From contig NZ_JAMWYS010000021.1 of assembly GCF_023914155.1 (NCBI RefSeq), positions 1 to 43,416 of the forward strand: a stretch of DNA of 43,416 nt. The letters are read 5' to 3'. The notes beneath the pieces are model-generated. The model had not been told where the DNA came from, did no database searches, and was given only the letters and a program-made list of their open reading frames with translations. The DNA is from Solitalea agri (GTDB lineage Bacteria > Bacteroidota > Bacteroidia > Sphingobacteriales > Sphingobacteriaceae). Shown piece after piece: positions 35,659 to 43,388 of the stretch (position 1 is its first letter; each line of letters opens with the position of its first letter). The translations under genes and the position numbers were made by a program.

Positions 35659-36519
35659 TTAGTTTAAAACGATCCGGCAAACAATCGGCAAGTGATCAGA
35701 AGGGAAACGCTTATCTTTTGCATCAGAAAGCACACCGTATTTCAGCACCTCAACTTTGCTGTTCACAAAAATATAATCAATGCGATCTTTTAAATCGCTG
35801 TTATAATTAAAGTTATTGAACGTACCAATTGGCCCATAAGGTTTGGCTTTCGTTACTTCGCGGGCATCCGCCATGTTCGTGTTCATGGTTTTAAAGGCCG
35901 AAGTTTCGGGTGTTGAATTGAAATCGCCCATTGCAATTACCGGAGTTCCCGGGGGAACAATATCCTCTATCTTTTCGAGTATCAGTTTGGCTGAATTCTC
36001 ACGAGCTTTTACGCCAATATGATCGAAATGCGTATTGAATACATAAAACAGTTTTCCGGTTTTAACATCGGAAAAACAAGCCCAAGTGCAAATGCGCACG
36101 ATGGCTGCGTCCCAGCCTTTTGATGGTTTCTCGGGTGTAGGTGATAACCAAAAAGTACCGGTTTTCAATACACTAAACTTCCTGGTATTATAAAAGATCG
36201 CCGAGTACTCCCCTGCCTGTTTACCATCATCACGACCAACGCCTACATAATCGAATCCTGGCAATTCATCCAAATCAACCATCTGCTCGTTCAATGCTTC
36301 TTGGACTCCGAAAATATCAAACTGGTGATATTGAATAAGCTCTTTAACCCAATCTTTACGATTAGGCCAGGCATTTATGCTATCTGAAGCGACATTTAAG
36401 CGGATGTTATACGTTGCTATTGTTAATTCTGTTCTTGGAAGATCTTGAGCTTTAGACGTACTAAACCCAAGAGAAAGGATAGAGAGCATGCAAATGTTGA
36501 ATAGGTTTTTAATTTTCAT
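35659..36519 (-). CDS. Secreted endonuclease/exonuclease/phosphatase family protein
   Basis: 286 residues. The signal peptide (to about residue 25, STSKAQ) directs export. DNase I-like fold motifs in order: TYNIRLN, GVQEAL with the metal-binding Glu, FNTHFDHIGVKAR, MGDFNSTPET, DRIDYIFV and the terminal SDHLPIV. These are the catalytic Asn, Glu, Asp and His of Mg-dependent phosphodiesterases. Similar exported enzymes in Bacteroidota act on phospho-compounds or nucleic acids outside the cell; the substrate cannot be told. Confidence 0.9.
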   Translation of the reverse strand: MKIKNLFNICMLSILSLGFSTSKAQDLPRTELTIATYNIRLNVASDSINAWPNRKDWVKELIQYHQFDIFGVQEALNEQMVDLDELPGFDYVGVGRDDGKQAGEYSAIFYNTRKFSVLKTGTFWLSPTPEKPSKGWDAAIVRICTWACFSDVKTGKLFYVFNTHFDHIGVKARENSAKLILEKIEDIVPPGTPVIAMGDFNSTPETSAFKTMNTNMADAREVTKAKPYGPIGTFNNFNYNSDLKDRIDYIFVNSKVEVLKYGVLSDAKDKRFPSDHLPIVCRIVLN

Positions 36520-36811
36520 GGAGATTAAACTTAGCTTAATTGCTTAAATAAAAAGCAACAATATTAATTTATTTAAAAAGGTCGGGAATTACTAACAAAC
36601 ATATTACACGACCCACGAAACTAATCTTACAGTCAAGAGCTTTCTTTTTGGTAAAAAATAATTCATTTTAGTTAATTCATTTTTATTTTTGTATAGCAAA
36701 TAACTGACTAACAACAACTCAAAATAGCTTTTATTAAAAGCAGGTACAATCTACTTATGATTCAATTTAAAATTGAAATACATCAAATTTATTCTCTTCA
36801 CTAAAACTGAA
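36520..36811. other. AT-rich divergent intergenic region
   Basis: This region separates the exported phosphodiesterase-like gene from the plus-strand genes. A TATTTTTG box is at 36684-36691 on the plus strand without a clear TTTG partner. No RNA gene or larger repeat is seen. Confidence 0.4.
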
Positions 36812-36946
36812 ATGAAAAAATTATTGCCGCTTGTACTCTTGTTTAACCTCTGTTTTACAATTTTAAAAGCCCAATCCACCATAGTAAACAAAACCACAAA
36901 TAAAAAATCGGCATACTATATCGAAGAAAGCATTTTAAAGTGTTGA
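36812..36946 (+). pseudogene. Short ORF with signal peptide, probably truncated
   Basis: 44 codons starting with a good signal peptide (MKKLLPLVLLFNLCFTILKA, then Q). The mature part is only about 23 residues and ends at TGA 36944. Reading on in the +1 frame from about 36942 stays open for 18 more sensible codons (VEDRNFIKIDLTALLLT), so a frameshifted longer remnant is plausible. It precedes the DUF3298-like gene by 73 nt. Confidence 0.4.
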
Positions 36947-37019
36947 AGACCGGAACTTTATAAAAATCGACTTAACAGCTCTGCTCCTTACCTAGTGCAG
37001 TGCTCAAATAACCCTAATA

Positions 37020-38132
37020 ATGAAAAAACTTACTGTTATAATTCTTTTATTATGCACCCTCATATTAATTGAAAAAAAATCATATGCCGGAACCATAACC
37101 TTGCAAGGCACAATTGGTAAAATTCCAATTGTAATGGAATTAAATATCGACCCAGTTTCTGCCTCAGGCACTTATTTCTATAAAAAACTTAAACAAGACA
37201 TTGCCTTTGAGGGAACTGCGGCTTCCAATAATCTCTCGCTTAAATCAGAATCAACCGGCGACAAGTTTGAGTTAACTAGAAATGGCCATACATTAAACGG
37301 GACCTATACTAACAAAAAGGGAACTAAACTACCGGTAAGGCTCAATGATGTTGAACCAAATTCAGTTAAACTACTTTTTGTAAATGAAACGCTTTCAAAA
37401 ACGCTAAGCGATTATTCAAAGCTTCGTTTAAACGAAATAAAGCTTATACCCGGCAAACAGGAATTGTTGAATCAAAAGTATCTTATTCAATGGTACAGCG
37501 AACCTAACTCCAAAATCAATGTCTTTAAAATTATTAGCGGTTACCCTCAACCGATTATCAATACAATTAACGATCAGCTTTATAACGAGTATTATCAAAA
37601 TTTCGAAGCTTATTTCTCTTGCTCTGATATGGATGGAAATGCGGGCTACGAGCAAATCGAAATCACCAGCTGTTTTTTAAATGAGCAGTTTGTGAGCATC
37701 TGTATTAGCAGTGGTTGGTATTGTCATCCGGCGGCTCACCCCGACTTTGGCGAATCCGGCATTACCTTCAATACTAAAACCGGCAAGAAGTTGGAATTGG
37801 AAGACATTTTATGGTTTGGAACCGGAGCTAAACCTAAAAAAGAATCTGACGAATGGTTCAGTTATCGATCAAAAACCTATGCACCACAAATTGTTAAATT
37901 GTTTAAAAGACTCTACCCTACAGAAATGATAAAGCCCCAAACAGAAGAGAATTGTGATTATACAGATTCAGAAGTGTGGGACTTTGGTTCTTGGTATTTT
38001 ACCCAAAAAGGGCTATACGTAGGGGCTTATTTTGCACGTGTTGCAAGGTCATGTGATAACCCGGGGTGGTCAATTATTCCATTTTCCGAATTAAAAAAAA
38101 TGAAACAGGCAAACCATACGCTTACGTTCTAA
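37020..38132 (+). CDS. Secreted DUF3298-like protein
   Basis: 370 residues with a signal peptide (MKK, hydrophobic core, KKSYAG). Residues about 25-110 look like repeated beta strands (GTITLQGTIGKIPIVMELNI, FELTRNGHTLNGTYTNKKG). The C-terminal part resembles DUF3298, the domain of RsiV and PdaC-type envelope proteins: SGWYCHPAAHPDFGESGITF, TGKKLELEDILW, FTQKGLYVGAYFARVARSC and WSIIPFSEL. Known DUF3298 proteins bind lysozyme or sit beside deacetylase domains; no such enzyme is fused here. Role unknown. Confidence 0.7.
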   Translation: MKKLTVIILLLCTLILIEKKSYAGTITLQGTIGKIPIVMELNIDPVSASGTYFYKKLKQDIAFEGTAASNNLSLKSESTGDKFELTRNGHTLNGTYTNKKGTKLPVRLNDVEPNSVKLLFVNETLSKTLSDYSKLRLNEIKLIPGKQELLNQKYLIQWYSEPNSKINVFKIISGYPQPIINTINDQLYNEYYQNFEAYFSCSDMDGNAGYEQIEITSCFLNEQFVSICISSGWYCHPAAHPDFGESGITFNTKTGKKLELEDILWFGTGAKPKKESDEWFSYRSKTYAPQIVKLFKRLYPTEMIKPQTEENCDYTDSEVWDFGSWYFTQKGLYVGAYFARVARSCDNPGWSIIPFSELKKMKQANHTLTF

Positions 38133-38220
38133 TTTATTACTCTTAATTCAAAGAATTATAACACTTTATAAACAATAATTCAGATGAAATAGAGTTATAG
38201 AAATGCAAACACTATAACAT

Positions 38221-38607
38221 ATGGAAACGCATTTTTGTAAACTCCTGCCAGTCCTGTTTCTTCTTACAATTACCACAAATTTATTTGCTGAATCACCGCT
38301 GCAGGATCGAAGCGTTAATATTTATTCTCCATCTAAATGGCTTAAAAACAAAGCTGATGATTCATTATATGTAAAAATCACAGGAGATCAACTTTCTAAA
38401 AAACAAACGGAGAAGTTAAGCGAAGAGTTAAAAAAACAGCAAGGAGTAAATAGTGTTAAAATCAATTTTGAGCTTGCCACAGCTAATATTCATTTCGATT
38501 CAAAACTTATATCTACAGGAAAACTACTGAATATCATCAATACATTTAAATCTTCCAACGGGGAACAAAAATACAGAGCCATTGTCATTAAAGACTCAAG
38601 CTATTAA
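38221..38607 (+). CDS. Small secreted HMA-like protein without CxxC
   Basis: 128 residues with a signal peptide (to about residue 24, NLFAES). The rest fits a beta-alpha-beta-beta-alpha-beta ferredoxin-like domain: DSLYVKITGDQLSKKQTEKL, QQGVNSVKINFELATANIHF, ISTGKLLNIINTF. This is the layout of heavy-metal-associated domains, yet the metal-binding CxxC is missing, so metal binding is doubtful. It lies 88 nt after the DUF3298-like gene and may share its transcript. Confidence 0.6.
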   Translation: METHFCKLLPVLFLLTITTNLFAESPLQDRSVNIYSPSKWLKNKADDSLYVKITGDQLSKKQTEKLSEELKKQQGVNSVKINFELATANIHFDSKLISTGKLLNIINTFKSSNGEQKYRAIVIKDSSY

Positions 38608-38706
38608 TCTTCAAATACTTAATAATCATTAACCTTTATTAAGCGTACAGATATACATCGATATTGAAAATGTTTCTTACTTTTACCCCTCAATTTTAGA
38701 CCGATG

Positions 38707-38714
38707 TAATTTTG
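38707..38714 (+). promoter_or_regulatory. Possible accA promoter -7 box
   Basis: TAATTTTG matches TAnnTTTG and lies 72 nt before the accA ATG. The upstream region is T-rich (TTTTACC) without an exact TTTG at 19 nt. Confidence 0.45.
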
Positions 38715-38786
38715 CGTTCACATGCTCTCCGTTTAGTAGTCTCTAAACAGGCAAATTCAAAGGTTAATTTTAAGAGACACAATTTG

Positions 38787-39743
38787 ATGAAACCAACTTT
38801 TGATTTCGAAAAACCAATAGGCATCCTGATGGAAGAGCTAGAAAAAGTGAAAATGGCTCAGGAAAAGACCAAAGTAGATTTTTCGGCAACTATTCGCGAA
38901 ATAGAAACTAAAATAGAACAAACACAGCACCACGTGTATAACAACCTTACAGGCTGGCAAAAAGTACAAATGTCGCGTCATCCCGAGCGTCCACAAACGC
39001 TTGATTATATTTCGATGATGTGTGAAGATTTTATTGAACTTCATGGCGATCGTACTGTAAAAGATGACAAAGCCATTATTGGTGGTTTTGCAACTATTGA
39101 TGGAAAACCAGTATTGATTATTGGCCATCAAAAAGGAAAAAACACGAAAGAGCGTCAATACCGCAACTTCGGCATGGCCAATCCTGAAGGGTATAGAAAA
39201 GCGCTTCGCCTAATGAAACTTGCCGAGAAATTTAATGTTCCGGTTATTAGTTTAATTGACACAATGGGTGCTTACCCTGGACTTGAAGCTGAAGAGCGTG
39301 GACAAGGAGAAGCAATTGCCAGAAACCTTCTCGAAATGTCGGTTCTAAAAGTACCTGTTCTATGTTTCATTGTTGGCGAAGGTGCCTCGGGTGGAGCTTT
39401 AGGTATTGGTATTGGCGATAAAGTTTATATGCTTGAGTATTCTTGGTATTCTGTTATCTCTCCAGAGTCATGTTCATCTATTTTATGGAGAAGCTGGGAT
39501 CATAAAGAAAAAGCGGCCGATGCACTAAAACTTACCGCTGAGGATATGTTTAAAAACAAACTTATCGACGGCATTGTAAAAGAGCCATTGGGCGGTGCTC
39601 AAAACGATCCTGCTCAAATGGCAGCGACCTTAAAAGCGCAAATCCTTAGCGATCTGGAAGAATTAGGTAAAAAGAAAATAGAAAAATTGATTGCTGAGCG
39701 TATCGATAAATTCTCTTCAATGGGTGTTGTTAACGAACATTAA
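38787..39743 (+). CDS. accA: Acetyl-CoA carboxylase carboxyltransferase alpha subunit
   Basis: The ATG at 38787 gives [20 protein letters not shown] and 318 residues, matching the family. A longer frame from 38712 would start within the promoter box. AccA with AccD transfers CO2 from carboxybiotin to acetyl-CoA in the first step of fatty acid synthesis. Motifs: [55 protein letters not shown] and the oxyanion glycine stretch [15 protein letters not shown]. It is a monocistronic unit ending at an 18-bp terminator stem. Confidence 0.98.
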   Translation: MKPTFDFEKPIGILMEELEKVKMAQEKTKVDFSATIREIETKIEQTQHHVYNNLTGWQKVQMSRHPERPQTLDYISMMCEDFIELHGDRTVKDDKAIIGGFATIDGKPVLIIGHQKGKNTKERQYRNFGMANPEGYRKALRLMKLAEKFNVPVISLIDTMGAYPGLEAEERGQGEAIARNLLEMSVLKVPVLCFIVGEGASGGALGIGIGDKVYMLEYSWYSVISPESCSSILWRSWDHKEKAADALKLTAEDMFKNKLIDGIVKEPLGGAQNDPAQMAATLKAQILSDLEELGKKKIEKLIAERIDKFSSMGVVNEH

Positions 39744-39761
39744 TAACCTCAAAGCAAAAAT

Positions 39762-39804
39762 AAATTAAAAGGCCTTCAGTTTGATTCTGAAGGCCTTTTA
39801 ATTT
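39762..39804. terminator. Bidirectional terminator between accA and LysM gene
   Basis: A perfect 18-bp stem (39762-39779 with 39787-39804) with a 7-nt loop. T-rich tails occur in both directions, so it serves both convergent genes. Confidence 0.92.
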
Positions 39805-39815
39805 TAAGAAATTCC

Positions 39816-40187
39816 CTATTGAGGAATCTTAAGTACCTGCCCTGGTTTTATTAAATCCGGGTTGCTTATTTGATCTTTATTCGCTTCAAATATATCCTGC
39901 CATTTAAGCCCGCTGTACTTCGTGGCTATCTTACTTAAGCTGTCGCCCGGCTGCACTGTGTAAGTTGTACTGGCACCTGGGGCAACACTAATGTTCAGCA
40001 CCAAATCTGCCGACCGCATTTCTGGGTCAATCTTTTCATACACCGCCCAAATTTGCTGCTTTATTGCATCACCGGGAGCCGTACCGGTTAAATACAATAC
40101 ATTGTTTTGTTCCTGAACAGAAAGATCGTTCACCCCATTGGCCCGGGCAAAACTGATCAATTCCTGGTATTTATCTTGTAAAGCCAT
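39816..40187 (-). CDS. BON-LysM protein (Kbp/YgaU-like)
   Basis: 123 residues. Residues 5-68 look like a BON domain, and 75-122 form a LysM domain (TYTVQPGDSLSKIATKYSG, then IFEANKDQI, ending IKPGQVLKIP). The order matches E. coli Kbp (YgaU), a cytosolic potassium-binding protein, and as in Kbp no signal peptide is present. It starts 6 nt after the stop of the BON lipoprotein gene, so the two form an operon. Potassium binding here is inference from domain order. Confidence 0.85.
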   Translation of the reverse strand: MALQDKYQELISFARANGVNDLSVQEQNNVLYLTGTAPGDAIKQQIWAVYEKIDPEMRSADLVLNISVAPGASTTYTVQPGDSLSKIATKYSGLKWQDIFEANKDQISNPDLIKPGQVLKIPQ

Positions 40188-40193
40188 AGCTGT

Positions 40194-40697
40194 TTATTTA
40201 ATAACTTTAAGTTGATTGATAACTTTCTTGGGTTTAGCTTCATTTGCAGCCTGCACGGCCTTCATCAGGTCTTCCTTTGTAACTTCTCCCGTAAGCGTTA
40301 CTTCTCCATTTAAAATAGAAAATGTAACCCCGGAGATCCCCTTCTGCTTAAACGATTCTTCGATAGTAGTTTTTAATACATCATCGGGGTTAATTTGAAC
40401 AGCGGCAGGTGGTGGAGGTTCAACTTTAACAGTTGTGTTATTTACAACAGACTTAACTCCCTTTACACTTTTGACCAATGTTTCGAGCGATCCGCGACTC
40501 ATTTCATCAGCCAGTTCTCCATTTAAAGTAACAACTCCTTTTTCAACCGTTGCGGAAACACCTGGACCATAGGAAGCAATTTGCTTATTTACCTCCTCTG
40601 AGATTTGAGAATCTTTTGGCCCACAAGCCGTAAAAAAGAGAGCGAATAACAGCAGCATAATCGATGATGTTATCCATTTTAATTTGTTAGAGCGCAT
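40194..40697 (-). CDS. Lipoprotein with two BON domains
   Basis: 167 residues. The signal peptide ends at a lipobox (FFTAC, Cys25). Two BON repeats follow: about 31-93 (VSATVEKGVVTLNGELADEM, VKGVKSVVNNTTV) and 105-167 (GVTFSILNGEVTLTGEVTKE), joined by a Pro-rich linker (PPPPAA). BON lipoproteins such as OsmY/DolP bind phospholipid and maintain the envelope. Co-transcribed with the BON-LysM gene (6-nt gap). Confidence 0.88.
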   Translation of the reverse strand: MRSNKLKWITSSIMLLLFALFFTACGPKDSQISEEVNKQIASYGPGVSATVEKGVVTLNGELADEMSRGSLETLVKSVKGVKSVVNNTTVKVEPPPPAAVQINPDDVLKTTIEESFKQKGISGVTFSILNGEVTLTGEVTKEDLMKAVQAANEAKPKKVINQLKVIK

Positions 40698-40937
40698 AGG
40701 ATTTAGATTTATTTAACCTTAAGCTACCAAGAATTTCAGACAACTCGATTTCAATTTTAAACTTTAGTTCTATTCATTTAATTTATCCATAATGAATATT
40801 TATTTGCTGATAGTTAACGACTTATGTTTTTTCAATTTTATCTTTTAAAAATTGTAACTCATTCATTTTGAATACGTATAAAGATGAAACACATCCTTAT
40901 TTACAGGACAAAACTCTTAAAAAACGACTCTTTAAAC

Positions 40938-41426
40938 ATGAAAAAATTAGCCTATGTGGTTGCCTTAGTTGTGGGCCTATTTACAACAATAGCATGCCAA
41001 AAAGATGATGAAGCAAAAGTTATTGATCCAACGAAACTGACCAGCTATATATGGAGTGGAACTGAATCAGGTGGATTTAGCGGAAGCTATTTGATTACCT
41101 ATGGTGTTGCATATGACTTTTCCATTGATGGCCAGGGCAAACAACTTTGCAAGAAAACATATTATGTTGAGAATCGAGATGAAAACGGCTATAGGATGTT
41201 ATCTCCGCACGATTATCTCGGAACATGGACACTGGAAAACAACCAGGTAAAAATAGCATTCGATGGAGACATAGCCGATCATAAGATTTTTAATGAAGTC
41301 TTTGATTTGGTAGAATTAACTGAAAATAAATTGGTTTTTAAAAGCACTAATGAGGGGCTAAGGCCTGTAACAACCGAAAGAACTTTTAAGTCTCAAAACA
41401 GAACAGAAGTAATAGCAGGAAATTAG
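40938..41426 (+). CDS. Putative lipoprotein of unknown function
   Basis: The ATG at 40938 gives a clean signal peptide with lipobox (TTIAC, Cys20) followed by Gln-Lys-Asp-Asp; the longer frame from 40884 would bury it. 162 residues. The mature part is mostly beta (YIWSGTESGGFSGSYLITYG, YLGTWTLENNQVKIAFDGDI, KLVFKSTNEG), which suggests a lipocalin-like or small barrel fold. No named family recognised. It has its own terminator. Confidence 0.7.
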   Translation: MKKLAYVVALVVGLFTTIACQKDDEAKVIDPTKLTSYIWSGTESGGFSGSYLITYGVAYDFSIDGQGKQLCKKTYYVENRDENGYRMLSPHDYLGTWTLENNQVKIAFDGDIADHKIFNEVFDLVELTENKLVFKSTNEGLRPVTTERTFKSQNRTEVIAGN

Positions 41427-41453
41427 TTAGTTAGATAGTTATATGAAGAAGAG

Positions 41454-41483
41454 AACCGGAGTTGCAAAACTTCGGTTTTTTTA
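41454..41483 (+). terminator. Terminator after lipoprotein gene
   Basis: aaccggagtt (41454-41463) / aacttcggtt (41468-41477) with one G-U pair and a 4-nt loop gcaa, then a run of T, 28 nt past the stop. Confidence 0.88.
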
Positions 41484-41521
41484 TTTGAAGTCCCATACTA
41501 TCAGAATTACCAAACTCAAAT

Positions 41522-41550
41522 TTTGAATGCGCAAGGATTTTTTACTTTTG
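41522..41550 (+). promoter_or_regulatory. Promoter of the cytochrome-b5-like gene
   Basis: TTTG (41522-41525), a 17-nt spacer and TACTTTTG (41543-41550). The box ends only 5 nt before the ATG at 41556, so the transcript should begin at or next to the start codon. Confidence 0.65.
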
Positions 41551-41555
41551 CCACA

Positions 41556-41795
41556 ATGGAAGAAACACAGCAAGGATACACACGAAATCAACTGGCATTA
41601 AGAAACGGGCAGGATAAGCCGCAAATTTGGGTTGCCTACAAGGGAATGATCTATGATGTTTCGGAAAGCAGGCTTTGGAGAAACGGGAAGCATTATGAAC
41701 ACTGGGCGGGACAAGATTTAACCGATGAGTTAAAAGATGCACCGCACAGTGAAAATGTTTTTGAGAAATTTAAAGTTGTTGGAAGGTTGTTATGA
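41556..41795 (+). CDS. Small cytochrome-b5-like heme-binding domain protein
   Basis: 79 residues from ATG 41556; an upstream TTG at 41523 lies within the promoter and is rejected. The domain reads RNGQDKPQIWVAYKGMIYDV, then SRLWRNGKHYEHWAGQDLTD and DAPHSENVFEKFKVVGRLL. The pattern WxxGxH...HxxxxDLT...PHS is that of the short bacterial b5-like family; its histidines are candidate heme ligands. No signal peptide or membrane segment, so cytosolic. Its end overlaps the convergent membrane-protein gene by 6 bp. Confidence 0.85.
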   Translation: MEETQQGYTRNQLALRNGQDKPQIWVAYKGMIYDVSESRLWRNGKHYEHWAGQDLTDELKDAPHSENVFEKFKVVGRLL

Positions 41796-41975
41796 TTGAG
41801 CTTTTTTTATTTGCTCCTTCAAAAGCTCAGTTTCCTTTTTTTCTTTCTCCATCCGGATTTCTGTAAGGTCGGTTAGATTCCGCAGGAACTTAATTAAATA
41901 ATAGCATAGAACTACCAATGCTGTCATGAAAAATCCAGTTACGAGGAACGCTAAGGTCTGTAAGAAAAAGTCCAT
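41790..41975 (-). CDS. Small membrane protein with coiled-coil tail
   Basis: 61 residues: a long hydrophobic helix at about 5-30 (FLVTGFFMTALVVLCYYLIKF) and a charged helix to the end rich in Glu and Lys (EKEKKETELLKEQIKKAQ). A real gene is favoured by its good ATG, amphipathic tail and position just downstream of the PfkB gene on the same strand (31 nt). Function unknown. Confidence 0.6.
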   Translation of the reverse strand: MDFFLQTLAFLVTGFFMTALVVLCYYLIKFLRNLTDLTEIRMEKEKKETELLKEQIKKAQS

Positions 41976-42006
41976 TGTTTAAAAAATAAATTTAGGTGCT
42001 AAGTAA

Positions 42007-42915
42007 TTAAAAACTTACCAAACTTGAAAACTGATTTACTCTATTGTTAATTTCTTCTTGTGATAAATTCTTAATCCGTTCTGTACCGAATTTTTCTACA
42101 CAAAACGAAGCCAGTGCCGAACCGTAAATAACGGCCTTCTTCATTTTTTCAAAACTAACCTCATTTTGGCTTGCAAGATAACCGATAAAGCCACCTGCAA
42201 AAGTATCACCTGCTCCTGTTGGATCAAATACTTCTTCTAAAGGTAATGCTGGTGCTGAAAATATTTGCCCTTCACCAAACAGCAACGCTCCATGTTCACC
42301 TTTTTTAATTACAAGGTATTTTGGGCCCATTTCCTGAATTTTCTTGGCGGCTTTGACCAAAGAATACTCTCCGGATAATTGACGAGCTTCTGCATCGTTA
42401 ATCGTAAGCACATCTACCATCTTCAACGTCTCTTTCAAATCATCCATTGCAATGTCCATCCAAAAGTTCATGGTATCCATTACAATTAATTTTGGACGAT
42501 TATTTAAGCGATTGATTACCGTTTGTTGAATTTTAGGCGTAAGATTGCCTAACATTAAGAACTGGCAATCTTGATAGCTTTCCGGAATAATTGGATCAAA
42601 ATCGGCCAATACATTCAAATCGGTCACCAAGGTATCACGGCTGTTCATATCGTTATGGTAACGACCTGCCCAGAAAAAAGATTTTTCTCCTTTTTTTATT
42701 TGCAATCCCTCGGTGTTGATGCCATGATTATTCAAATCTCTAATTTCTTCCTCAGGAAAATCATCTCCAACAACAGCTACTAAATTTGCATTTTTAGTAA
42801 AGTAAGAAGCGGCTAAACAAACGTAAGTCGCTGCTCCTCCGACGATTCTGTCGGTCTTGCCAAAAGGGGTTTCAATAGCATCAAATGCTACGGTACCTAC
42901 TGCCAATAAACTCAT
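42007..42915 (-). CDS. PfkB-family carbohydrate/nucleoside kinase
   Basis: The ATG at 42915 gives MSLLAVGTVAFDAIETPFGK, the usual PfkB start, and 302 residues; a longer frame from 42987 adds 24 unconserved residues. Motifs: GGAATYVCLAASYF near 26-39 and the ATP/anion-hole signature DPTGAGDTFAGGF at 231-243 with catalytic Asp237. It is a cytosolic sugar or nucleoside kinase; the substrate (adenosine, ribose or other) cannot be fixed from sequence. Nearby genes give no pathway hint. Confidence 0.92.
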   Translation of the reverse strand: MSLLAVGTVAFDAIETPFGKTDRIVGGAATYVCLAASYFTKNANLVAVVGDDFPEEEIRDLNNHGINTEGLQIKKGEKSFFWAGRYHNDMNSRDTLVTDLNVLADFDPIIPESYQDCQFLMLGNLTPKIQQTVINRLNNRPKLIVMDTMNFWMDIAMDDLKETLKMVDVLTINDAEARQLSGEYSLVKAAKKIQEMGPKYLVIKKGEHGALLFGEGQIFSAPALPLEEVFDPTGAGDTFAGGFIGYLASQNEVSFEKMKKAVIYGSALASFCVEKFGTERIKNLSQEEINNRVNQFSSLVSF

Positions 42916-43102
42916 TCGATTTTTTTTAAAATTTTTCTTCGCAAATATTGCATAATTAATTCTAAATCCCGAATATTGCACTCCCAAATCGATGGAACGC
43001 TATCGAAAACAAAGGGGAAAATGGTTGGAAATTTTTAACTTTGAACCATAAAACTTATCAGAGATTTGCTCAGATAAAATTTGAAAAATTGATTTTTACC
43101 GG

Positions 43103-43117
43103 TCCCGAATTTCGGGA
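43103..43117. repeat. Palindrome TCCCGAATTTCGGGA upstream of tRNA-Asn
   Basis: A 7-bp perfect inverted repeat with a single central base, 19 nt upstream of the first tRNA-Asn. It resembles the palindrome at 30488-30505 in its tcccga...tcggga ends, and like it lies near a tRNA. Confidence 0.55.
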
Positions 43118-43135
43118 TATATAAAATACTCACAC

Positions 43136-43209
43136 TCCTGAGTAGCTCAGCCGGTTAGAGCATCTGACTGTTAATCAGAGGGTCGCTGGTTCGAGCCCAG
43201 CCTCAGGAG
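43136..43209 (+). tRNA. tRNA-Asn (anticodon GTT), copy 1
   Basis: 74 nt: acceptor TCCTGAG/CTCAGGA with discriminator G, D-arm GCTCAGCCGGTTAGAGC, anticodon stem TCTGA/TCAGA with loop CTGTTAA (anticodon GTT), and T-arm GCTGG-TTCGAGC-CCAGC. The CCA end is not encoded. No exact TTTG-N19-TAnnTTTG promoter was found upstream. Confidence 0.97.
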
Positions 43210-43273
43210 CGCTATTGTTAAAGATTAATTCTTTAGACAATACGAAAAAGGGACGACTCCCACTTCTCACAAT

Positions 43274-43347
43274 TCCTGAGTAGCTCAGCCGGTTAGAGCA
43301 TCTGACTGTTAATCAGAGGGTCGCTGGTTCGAGCCCAGCCTCAGGAG
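43274..43347 (+). tRNA. tRNA-Asn (anticodon GTT), copy 2
   Basis: Identical over all 74 nt to the copy at 43136-43209, separated by a 64-nt spacer with no promoter match, so both probably come from one precursor. A terminator follows directly. Confidence 0.97.
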
Positions 43348-43350
43348 CAT

Positions 43351-43388
43351 AATCCCGATCATTCATTTGGTCGGGATTTTTTGCTTTT
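43351..43388 (+). terminator. Terminator of the tRNA-Asn pair
   Basis: aatcccgatca (43351-43361) / tggtcgggatt (43368-43378) pair with one G-U and a 6-nt loop, followed by a run of T. It starts 3 nt after the second tRNA. Confidence 0.9.

Noticed and set aside
35498-35680. 60-codon minus-strand frame containing LTLNPSPSERDF
   Set aside because: The peptide is the translation of the CCCTCTCCGAAGGAGAGGG intergenic repeat and overlaps the end of the phosphodiesterase-like gene.
43090-43130. Vegetative promoter for the tRNA-Asn pair
   Set aside because: TTTG words occur at 43065 and 43080, but no TAnnTTTG lies about 19 nt after either of them.
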